A DNA stretch of 21,455 bases from a virus. The first letter of the stretch is position 1, and each line of letters starts with the position of its first letter. Location: IMG/VR virus record IMGVR_UViG_3300037993_000161, positions 1 through 21,455 of that record, one strand, 5' to 3'. This document shows positions 14,920 to 21,455 of the stretch, piece by piece. The notes beneath the pieces were generated by a model. That model was not told the origin of the DNA. It did no database searches and worked only from the letters and a program-made list of their open reading frames with translations. The translations under genes were made by a program, and so were the position numbers.

Positions 14920-15770
14920 TGCGCCGCGCAAAGCCAATCTCAGTTGTCGTAAAAGCTCCGAGCAGGGGTCTCGTAACTCGTTTGCCTTCGATCTCGGCTG
15001 ACTTGTTGCCAACGCAGAGCAGCGAAATTCAGGGCACGATTCTCAGCAGCGCGGCCTATCAACGGTCTTCGGCTGTTGCTCAGAATGTCCGATATGAAGA
15101 CGGCGTTGTATGTGCGGCTCCGGGGCATCAGCGTATTTTTTTGTCTTCTGAATTACTGCAAGGGATAGTGGCGTATTGGCCGTTGCAGGAGCCAAATGGC
15201 ACCCGGTTTGACGCCACGCCTAACGGCTATAATCTTACTGACGTGCCTGGCACGGCTCCCGGTGTGCCGGATATATTGACCACTCCGGGGATACTCGGAC
15301 TGGCGGCGCTGTTCCCCCCGATGCCTCCGATTAGCCCGGTAGTCGGAGGCGGAGATTCAGCAACACTGGATTCGGCCTTATCAAGCGGGTTTATAAATCC
15401 CCTTATCGAAAGACTTCCGAAAGATTTATTCACGCTGGATAGTTCGCTTTCGTCCGGGGCCATGACTCCTACAGTGTTAATATCCAACGCGCCGGGGGAT
15501 TCCATATCCGTGGACGGCGCTTTTGATTCGGGAATTTATACTGAGACTGTCATTGTATCTGATGCGCCAGGCGATTCGATTTCTTTGGATAGTGCGCTGA
15601 ATTCGGGGACTTATGCCCTTGTGGTCATAGTGTCTTCCGCGCCGGGTGATTCGGTTTCTCTGGATACGGCATTATCTTCGGGAAGCTATACTGAGACAGT
15701 TATCGGGCCGATTTCGCATTCAGATAGTTTTGCGCTGGATTCAGCGATTTTGTCAGGAAGTTACGGATAA
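14919..15770 (+). CDS. Nozzle-type N-terminus with half a LamG domain and 25-aa repeats
   Basis: 283 residues. Residues 1-73 (APSRGLVTRLPSISADLLP, then VAQNVRYEDGVVCAAPGHQR) look like the N-terminal region of T7-like nozzle proteins. Residues 82-133 (GIVAYWPLQEPNGTRFDATP, NGYNLTDV, LGLAALF) are the first strands of a LamG/concanavalin-type domain, but the rest is missing. The remainder, residues 144-283, is six imperfect repeats of about 25 residues with core G-D-S-x-S-L-D-S-A-L-x-S-G. The matching second half of the LamG domain and the propeller appear at the start of the gene at 17258. It could be a standalone short fibre, but a broken nozzle gene is preferred. Confidence 0.7.
   Translation: MRRAKPISVVVKAPSRGLVTRLPSISADLLPTQSSEIQGTILSSAAYQRSSAVAQNVRYEDGVVCAAPGHQRIFLSSELLQGIVAYWPLQEPNGTRFDATPNGYNLTDVPGTAPGVPDILTTPGILGLAALFPPMPPISPVVGGGDSATLDSALSSGFINPLIERLPKDLFTLDSSLSSGAMTPTVLISNAPGDSISVDGAFDSGIYTETVIVSDAPGDSISLDSALNSGTYALVVIVSSAPGDSVSLDTALSSGSYTETVIGPISHSDSFALDSAILSGSYG
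15348..15770 (+). repeat. Six imperfect 75-nt repeats (25 aa) in the previous gene
   Basis: Aspartates at residues 146, 169, 194, 219, 244 and 269 mark the period (23 then 25 residues). The copies are diverged at DNA level but the third to fifth are quite similar (the third opens APGDSISVDGAFDSG). Confidence 0.85.
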
Positions 15771-15774
15771 ATAT

Positions 15775-17247
15775 ATGCATAAAGAAATTTTCATCAATGG
15801 GACAGAGGCGGGTATTTCTAATCGCTTCAAAGCGCAGGTAATTGAACGCAGGCCGGGACACCCCGATTGCGGCAAGATTGTTCGTGAGACCGATTGGGCA
15901 AACAATCTCATTCTCGAAAACGGGATGAACAACATTGCGTCGATTACGATTGCCGCCCTATTTACTTACTGTTGTGTGGGAACTGATTCTACGCCGACCG
16001 TAGTTTCTTCAGGAGCGGTTACAGCTTCGACCAGCGGAACAACCTGCACTTCCTTCGCTGGATTTTTTAACAGCGGTATGACGGGGATGCTTATCTATTT
16101 TCCTGGGACTACTAACTCAGCCGTAATTACACACTACACTAATTCTACTACAGTCACTCTTTCTGCCACACTTGCCCAATCGTCGGCAGTATTTGAAGTT
16201 TTTGCGATAAACCAGACTGGCCTTAACGCCGAGGTTCATCGCACAAATAACTACTTGACTGGGGCTGGAAACTGTGGCACGACTTACTCGGCTGGTCTTT
16301 ACACCCACACGCGCACTTTCGATTTTCCCATTGAATCCGGGGATGAATTATACTACGAAGTTGGATTTTCCAATAACTCGTCGGCTGGGGCGAATTTAAA
16401 TATGCGCGGCATTTTCTCGGCTGCGCCTGTTGCCGTTGTTACTGGCCAACAGATTCGTGTGGTCTATCAGGCGTTGGTTACGGTGACACCTATTTCTGCG
16501 CGTCTTAGGAATATGGGAATTCCGCCAGGGGTGCAAATTTCTGGATGGCCAGCGTTGCTTTATACTGTAGCCTTTACTCCTTCTTCACCCACAATCACTA
16601 TGGCAGGACAACCTGCTTTTACGCAAAATACTCCTGTATTTTTTGAAGGCACGACGGCTCCGACAGGCATAACTTTTGGAACCGTTTACTATGCAAATCC
16701 TGCCGGAACGGATTTAGTTAATACTCTTTCTGTTTCCGCTACTCCTAGTGGTAGTGCCATAACTGTAACCAGCAGCGGAACTGACGCCGATCAGCTTTAC
16801 ACTAATACCATCGGACATGAAATACTTGGGTGTCATCAATTCTCCGGGGTTGGAACCGACGGAAGTTCTATTGCTTTCAGTGTTCCAAACAACGGTTCCG
16901 CGTTTGGTGAGCCGTCTCAGAGCAAGTATATGGCTATCCTTACGGATACTAATGCGCTTCCGACTTTTCCCGGAACTGGCGTGTTTCCTGGCGGCGGGGA
17001 CACCCCCACGGGAGGGACACAGGCCCTTGTTGCTGGAAGTTACGTATCTGGAAGTTACACGCTTACTTGGAGTGTAACATATTCTGTCGATCAGGGAAAC
17101 AGCAATGCCATTTTCAAGCTTTGCACTATTGACCCAAGCGGCGGGGCTGAGGGATTGATTTATCTTTTTACAATGCCGCAGCAAAAAAGCAATACTTATA
17201 CGTTGACGATTGTTTGGCAATGGACGTGGGACAGAATTTTAACATAA
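15775..17247 (+). CDS. Large tail/fibre-like structural protein, unknown
   Basis: 490 residues from ATG 15775 (an earlier in-frame start at 15646 lies inside the previous gene). The N-terminus (EIFINGTEAGISNRFKAQVI, then WANNLILENGMNNIASI) resembles the opening domain of metagenomic phage fibre proteins, with 'N-L-I-L-E-N-G-M'. The rest is Thr/Ser/Gly-rich and beta-sheet-like, with an Ig-like stretch around residues 255-345. Ribosome binding is poor (AGGAAG at 15755-15760, 14 nt away). It sits between two halves of a split LamG domain. No enzyme motif seen. Confidence 0.65.
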   Translation: MHKEIFINGTEAGISNRFKAQVIERRPGHPDCGKIVRETDWANNLILENGMNNIASITIAALFTYCCVGTDSTPTVVSSGAVTASTSGTTCTSFAGFFNSGMTGMLIYFPGTTNSAVITHYTNSTTVTLSATLAQSSAVFEVFAINQTGLNAEVHRTNNYLTGAGNCGTTYSAGLYTHTRTFDFPIESGDELYYEVGFSNNSSAGANLNMRGIFSAAPVAVVTGQQIRVVYQALVTVTPISARLRNMGIPPGVQISGWPALLYTVAFTPSSPTITMAGQPAFTQNTPVFFEGTTAPTGITFGTVYYANPAGTDLVNTLSVSATPSGSAITVTSSGTDADQLYTNTIGHEILGCHQFSGVGTDGSSIAFSVPNNGSAFGEPSQSKYMAILTDTNALPTFPGTGVFPGGGDTPTGGTQALVAGSYVSGSYTLTWSVTYSVDQGNSNAIFKLCTIDPSGGAEGLIYLFTMPQQKSNTYTLTIVWQWTWDRILT

Positions 17248-17257
17248 AGAGGTTTAA

Positions 17258-20200
17258 GTGCCTACGTTCACTGCTCCATATCTTTCGAGCACGGCAACGG
17301 CTTTAGTGGCCTTGCACACTGGCCCGTTTACGATTACGGGCTGGTTTGAGCCTACGGCTCTGAGCACGGTTTATACCCCGTATTTGCCCACCCCGATTTT
17401 AACAGGCCCGTCGTGGAGCATTTCGTTGAATGAGGACGGCACGCTATCATTTCTTGTCAACAATTCTGCACTGAGTATCTCAACTACAGTGAAGACTTCC
17501 GCCTCAGTGAATTCCGGCTGGAATTTTTTCGCCGTGGTTTACAGTCCGAATCCCGGCGGCACATATCCGAATGTAGGCACGATCACGATTTGGCTTAACG
17601 GCGTTCCGGCATCCGCCGCGCTTTTGGCGTTGGCGGATTCCACGGTATCGAGTGTTTCTCCATATAAAGATTTTGAACTGGGAAATCCTAATCTCATGTC
17701 GTGGCCTGCGCCGGACGGATTCTCGCTTGATGCAGTCGGAGTATGGGCGCGGGCGCTGTCGAGCGCGGACGTTGGTATAGTGTATAATTCCGGGCGCGGC
17801 AACCCTTATCCATTCTTGGGAGGGCCGTTCAGCTTGATCTTCCAGGCCAATCTTGTCAATGATACTCCTACACCTCTGGTGATATGCTCTCAGGATTCGG
17901 TCTTTTCAGTCGCGGAGACTTCGGCTAACGGTGCCGGGGCCACTTCGTATGAGGCATTTTTTAACTATCTCTACCAGGGCACCGCGCTCACGCCGGGATA
18001 TAATTGGACTGCAGATAATTTCAGCGATAAAGTTATTTTGGCACAGCATGATAATCCGGCGCTCTACTGGACTCCGCCAAGCGCCACTGCGCTCCCGCTG
18101 CCGGGCTTGCCCGCTGGGAGTCAGTATGACGGTGTGGCCGTATTCCAGAATCACGTTTTGTTGTGGCAGGATGACAATTTGATATGGAGCGACATTGACG
18201 ACTTCACCGATTACATTCCGATTGCCTCGACTGTGGTGTCTGCGGTGCTCACGCTGTTGGCTCCGTTCGTTCAGCCCATACCCGGAGGAAGCGTCACTGT
18301 CCAGGTTGCAAATCCCGCCGCTGTGATTCCAAGCTTAAGCATTTCGGGGGATTTGACTTTCCCAAACACTAATGTTAATGACACATCACAAGCTCTTTTG
18401 ACTCTTACCAATACGGGAAATGCCCCTATTGAAATTAACAGCATTGATCTTCCAGCGGGATTTGCGGGGACTTTTACCGGGCCGATTGCTGTTGGCGCGT
18501 CACAGTCCGTAACTATAACATTCTCTCCCACACAAAGCATACCATATAGCGGGACTATCGTTGTAGGATGCACCGGGCCATCTGGCTCGACTGTTCTTGG
18601 AACTACTGTGTATCCTATTTCTGGAACAGGAATCGGGGCCACGGCGATTATTAACCTCTCTGGAAATTTTAATTTCGGAAGCGTAGTTGTAAAGACATTG
18701 CCCGCTCAACCTCAGCCGGGGTTTTTAGACGGCTATGTGCTTGTTACAAATCCTGGAAATACGGCATTGAATATAACGAGTGTGACTGTGCCCGCTGGAT
18801 TTAGCACCACTTTCACGACTGGGACTGTTCCTGGGACTACCTCGCCGTCTGAGGCTCCGGGAACCCTGGTTATCCCGATCAGATTTACCCCTACATCGTT
18901 TGCGATTTACACCGGGGACGTAACTGTCAACTGTTCAAATGCCACTAATGGCATGAATTATGTGGCGGTAAACGGGACTGGTGTTAGTTCATTGACTACT
19001 CCGTCTGTTTTTATAAACGACAACGGAGCCTGTCAGTTCGGATTCGTAAATACTGGCACTATTACGTCCCCCGTCGAGGTAACAATAACAAATGTCTCAG
19101 GCGTTGGCGTTTATGTTTATCCGATTCTCCCCTCAACGAGCATTCCTGGGTTTGTTATCGGGGCACCCCTAACTGGAGTCCCTCCTGCGAGTGGTCTCGC
19201 TCCCTACGCCTCAACTACTTTTTCTGTAACCTTTGAGCCTACTTTAGTCCAAGGATACGCTGGAAGCATTTCGATTACCTATACGCATCCAGGTGCCGCA
19301 CAGGATTATTTATCAAATGCCCTGCCTATATTTGGAACCGGCGTTACGCCAGGGCCTCAGATTGTGGCTTCTGGAAGTTTGAATTACGGCGATGTTCCGT
19401 ATGGCAGCACGGTTGCAGCCATGTTTTCTCTTTACAATCCTGGACAGTCTAATCTCACAGTATCAGATATAACATATCCTTCGGCTGTGTTTACCGGGCC
19501 TGCATCAGTAACAGTGGCTCCGGGTCAAACGATAAACTCTTACGTTTATTTCACTCCCGCTTTCTCTGATGAAACAATAAACGACACTTTCTCCGGGGAT
19601 ATAACGGCCACGACTAATGTTCCTAACGGGCTTGGCGGTTTCACTCCTGTATCATATCCCATATCGGGGACTGGCATACCACTCCCCGTTCCGCTTCAAC
19701 TTGTAGCCGGTCAGGTGGTTTCCCTGACTGTTACGCAGGGTGATTTTGTGTATGGAACTGGAACCCAAGTTTACTACAACTATTATACGGTAACGTCAAT
19801 GACCGGAAAGAGCTTGGTGTTGACGCTGATGAATTTGACTGGAGCTACGCCTGCGGGCCTGACAGTGGCAGCCAATGGAGTCCAGTTCTTCACGCTGGAT
19901 GCGAATGAAGCCGGGTCAACCGTGGTCTCCGGCTCCCGCATGAACGGCCCCATTTTTGACATCATACCGCAAGGCGACTACGCTTATATTTTCAAAAGCC
20001 GGTCGATTCAAAGTATTGCCTACACTGGCCTAGGTAACGGGACTTTTTTCATTCACAATGAAATCAGCGGCGAAGGTTTGATTGGCCGCAACGCGGTGAC
20101 AGACAGCGGCGACGGGAGAATGTTTTTCTTGGGCCACAAAGAATTGTATCTCTACGAGGGAGGCCCTAATCTCAAGCCCATTTGCCAGCAATACACCCGG

Positions 20201-20938
20201 CAGCTTTTTGCGGAGTTTGATCGGACAAAGGTGAATCAGATTCTTTTGTTCCACAATGAGAATAGAAAAGAAATCTGGACGATCTATCCCATTACCGGAG
20301 GGTCTTTCAAAGTCCTTATCTGGAATTACGTGGAAGATTCCGCCACGATTGATATTTACAGCAATGCTTCATTCCAGCCTACGGCGATTGGGTTGGTGGA
20401 TTGGTCAACCGACCCAACTTGGAGCCAGCTTTCAAACAGCGATCTTGCCAATGAAATAACCTGGGCGCAGCTTCCCAGTTCATTGGATTGGGATACATTT
20501 GTGAGCGCGAGCATAAACCACGCTCCTGTGTTTGGAAGCGCGGATGCAGGGCTTCGGCTGCATGGCTCAGTTTACAATCGGGAAGGCGCGGGCTATACGG
20601 CACTTTCTGAATCAATGGACTACGATCTTGGGGCACCGGATAACTTCAAGTATGTAGATGTCGTGGTTTTGGCTTTGCAGCTTTCGACTCTTGTTCCGGT
20701 TCCTGCGGGCGCAACGATGTATGTTCAAGTCGGCACTCAAGCCAGCTTGAGCGGCGCGGCGATCATATGGACAGACCCCTTTCCGATTTTGGTGGACGGC
20801 ACTCAGCCACTTCCTGTCAAGGTGAATCCTGGCGGTTCTGGCCGTTATTTGCGGGTGCGCTTTTACAGCCAAGACCCCGATGTTCAATGGCGCATTGAAC
20901 AGTTCGAGATTTTAGCTAGGCCAGGCGGATTCTATTAA
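17258..20938 (+). CDS. Tail nozzle-like beta-propeller protein with four inserted ASH/HYDIN-like Ig domains
   Basis: 1226 residues. GTG start with AAAGAGG (17246-17252). Residues 1-~180 continue a LamG fold (YLSSTATALVALHTGPFTIT, GWFEP, SWSISLNEDGTLSFLVN, TITIWLNGVP). Residues ~190-340 are propeller-type (NWTADNFSDKVILAQHDNPA and YDGVAVFQNHVLLWQDDNLI, WSDIDDF). Residues ~357-806 are four Ig-like repeats with 'G-x-L-x-F-G/P-x-x-x-x ... T-N-T-G-N ... F-x-P-T ... Y-x-G ... I-S-G-T-G', as in ASPM/SPD-2/Hydin domains. From ~890 the propeller resumes (MNGPIFDIIPQGDYAYIFKS, FFIHNEISGEGLIGRNAVTD, MFFLGHKELYLYEGGP). A C-terminal jelly-roll-like part ends in 'W-R-I-E-Q-F'. This is probably the short tail's distal tube. 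The nozzle assignment is by motif resemblance to T7-like nozzles and should be tested. Confidence 0.7.
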   Translation: MPTFTAPYLSSTATALVALHTGPFTITGWFEPTALSTVYTPYLPTPILTGPSWSISLNEDGTLSFLVNNSALSISTTVKTSASVNSGWNFFAVVYSPNPGGTYPNVGTITIWLNGVPASAALLALADSTVSSVSPYKDFELGNPNLMSWPAPDGFSLDAVGVWARALSSADVGIVYNSGRGNPYPFLGGPFSLIFQANLVNDTPTPLVICSQDSVFSVAETSANGAGATSYEAFFNYLYQGTALTPGYNWTADNFSDKVILAQHDNPALYWTPPSATALPLPGLPAGSQYDGVAVFQNHVLLWQDDNLIWSDIDDFTDYIPIASTVVSAVLTLLAPFVQPIPGGSVTVQVANPAAVIPSLSISGDLTFPNTNVNDTSQALLTLTNTGNAPIEINSIDLPAGFAGTFTGPIAVGASQSVTITFSPTQSIPYSGTIVVGCTGPSGSTVLGTTVYPISGTGIGATAIINLSGNFNFGSVVVKTLPAQPQPGFLDGYVLVTNPGNTALNITSVTVPAGFSTTFTTGTVPGTTSPSEAPGTLVIPIRFTPTSFAIYTGDVTVNCSNATNGMNYVAVNGTGVSSLTTPSVFINDNGACQFGFVNTGTITSPVEVTITNVSGVGVYVYPILPSTSIPGFVIGAPLTGVPPASGLAPYASTTFSVTFEPTLVQGYAGSISITYTHPGAAQDYLSNALPIFGTGVTPGPQIVASGSLNYGDVPYGSTVAAMFSLYNPGQSNLTVSDITYPSAVFTGPASVTVAPGQTINSYVYFTPAFSDETINDTFSGDITATTNVPNGLGGFTPVSYPISGTGIPLPVPLQLVAGQVVSLTVTQGDFVYGTGTQVYYNYYTVTSMTGKSLVLTLMNLTGATPAGLTVAANGVQFFTLDANEAGSTVVSGSRMNGPIFDIIPQGDYAYIFKSRSIQSIAYTGLGNGTFFIHNEISGEGLIGRNAVTDSGDGRMFFLGHKELYLYEGGPNLKPICQQYTRQLFAEFDRTKVNQILLFHNENRKEIWTIYPITGGSFKVLIWNYVEDSATIDIYSNASFQPTAIGLVDWSTDPTWSQLSNSDLANEITWAQLPSSLDWDTFVSASINHAPVFGSADAGLRLHGSVYNREGAGYTALSESMDYDLGAPDNFKYVDVVVLALQLSTLVPVPAGATMYVQVGTQASLSGAAIIWTDPFPILVDGTQPLPVKVNPGGSGRYLRVRFYSQDPDVQWRIEQFEILARPGGFY
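18325..19680 (+). repeat. Four tandem Ig-like domain repeats (about 110 aa each)
   Basis: Each unit ends in a variant of I-S-G-T-G or V-N-G-T-G or I-F-G-T-G. The four are strongly diverged, so this is a protein-level array rather than a DNA repeat. Confidence 0.85.
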
Positions 20939-20944
20939 GGCTGT

Positions 20945-21455
20945 ATGGGCGAACCCACACCCCCATTCACGCTTCCCCCCACACCCTCAACAGGGGGGCA
21001 TAATCTAAAAGATTATCAGCAGGCCGTTGCAGTATGGACGCGCAAGTGCCAGCAGGCTGTGCAGCATGTTGCGGGGAGTGGAAGCGGAGGGACTGGGGCA
21101 ACTGGTGCTCCTGGTGCTCCTGGCGCTCCTGGCGCTCCTGGTGCTCCTGGGGCGACCGGGCCGACTGGTTACACGGGCGGTGCTGGGGCCGCTGGGGCGA
21201 CCGGGCCGACTGGTTACACGGGCGGTGCTGGGGCCGCTGGGGCCGCTGGGGCGACAGGGCCGACTGGTTACACGGGCGGCGCTGGGGCCGCTGGGGCGAC
21301 AGGGCCGACTGGTTACACGGGCGGCGCTGGGGCCGCTGGGGCGACCGGGCCGACTGGTTACACGGGCGGTGCTGGGGCCGCTGGGGCGACCGGGCCGACT
21401 GGTTACACGGGCGGTGCTGGGGCCGCTGGGGCCGCTGGGGCGACCGGGCCGACTG
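20945..21455 (+). CDS. Collagen-like tail fibre protein (3' partial)
   Basis: Open from ATG 20945 to the end of the window (170 codons). AAGG at 20937-20940 is a weak ribosome binding site. Residues 1-47 are the head ([14 protein letters not shown], then [20 protein letters not shown], an amphipathic helix likely for trimerisation or attachment). From residue 49 every third residue is Gly: [15 protein letters not shown], then repeats of [15 protein letters not shown]. Such Gly-X-Y tracts form collagen-like triple helices in phage fibres. Only the beginning is present, so the receptor-binding end is unknown. Confidence 0.85.
   Translation, partial: MGEPTPPFTLPPTPSTGGHNLKDYQQAVAVWTRKCQQAVQHVAGSGSGGTGATGAPGAPGAPGAPGAPGATGPTGYTGGAGAAGATGPTGYTGGAGAAGAAGATGPTGYTGGAGAAGATGPTGYTGGAGAAGATGPTGYTGGAGAAGATGPTGYTGGAGAAGAAGATGPT
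21149..21455 (+). repeat. Tandem 45/54-nt collagen-coding repeats
   Basis: About six and a half units starting GGGGCGAC, coding [15 protein letters not shown]; the second and sixth unit have an extra 9 nt (Gly-Ala-Ala). Near-perfect DNA identity with single-base variants (ACC/ACA, GGT/GGC). The array continues beyond the window. Confidence 0.95.

Noticed and set aside
15646-15774. Earlier start of the fibre-like gene at 15646
   Set aside because: The 43 extra codons overlap the repeat region of the previous gene in another frame, and the ATG at 15775 begins a natural N-terminus.
21149-21455. CRISPR array
   Set aside because: Units are directly adjacent without spacers and encode Gly-X-Y triplets.

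Overview
The window is the structural-gene half of an uncharacterised tailed phage (Caudoviricetes) or a closely related prophage-like contig. All supportable genes lie on the + strand, densely packed, with two factor-independent terminators. The order is terminase large subunit, portal, scaffold-like protein, major capsid protein, head-tail adaptor, nozzle-like and fibre proteins. The combination of a capsid protein resembling the SU10 family, a SU10-like adaptor and a nozzle-like beta-rich protein suggests a podovirus-like short-tailed virion. No integrase, lysis or replication gene is visible. The bacterial host cannot be determined, but sigma70-type promoters and use of both Shine-Dalgarno and leaderless starts indicate Bacteria. 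Layout: 2-3489 holds a partial zinc-knuckle/NUMOD1-like protein, a CDP-glucose 4,6-dehydratase-like sugar-nucleotide enzyme and two tandem paralogous glycosyltransferase-like genes (a sugar-modification module). 3475-4481 holds small genes and a terminator. 4482-6068 is TerL. 6113-7017 holds a small acidic protein, an initiator-type tRNA gene and a proline-rich protein. 7018-7647 is an HNH endonuclease. 7620-10160 is the portal region, apparently interrupted by a structured gap. 10212-11535 holds a small helical protein and the scaffold candidate with low-complexity repeats. 11562-12899 is a self-contained capsid-protein unit with its own promoter and stem-loops. 12948-14203 holds two small proteins, a terminator and the adaptor. 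14206-21455 holds tail fibre and nozzle genes, ending in a collagen-like repeat protein that runs off the window. The most interesting features are four. (1) Just 3' of the HNH gene, a 27-codon ORF with its own ribosome binding site and the portal ORF lie in the same frame but are separated by about 138 nt that contain three in-frame stops and two long hairpins; the first stop sits at the base of the first hairpin. This looks like a gene interrupted by a bypass element or an unusual small intron. (2) At least three promoters share TTGACA and a TARRCTGG -10 region and place the predicted transcription start at or within a few bases of a start codon, so the mRNAs would be leaderless; one of them reads into an initiator-like tRNA. 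(3) A LamG-like domain appears to be split over two genes about 1.9 kb apart, with a repeat tail and a complete fibre-like gene between the halves. (4) The nozzle-like protein carries four tandem ASH/HYDIN-like Ig domains inserted between its two propeller-like segments. How the genes may work together: TerL packages DNA through the portal into a shell built of the capsid protein around the scaffold; the adaptor and nozzle-like proteins form the short tail; the fibre and collagen-like proteins project from it. The sugar module could modify the virion or host surface. These functional roles come from family resemblance and gene order, not from direct evidence.
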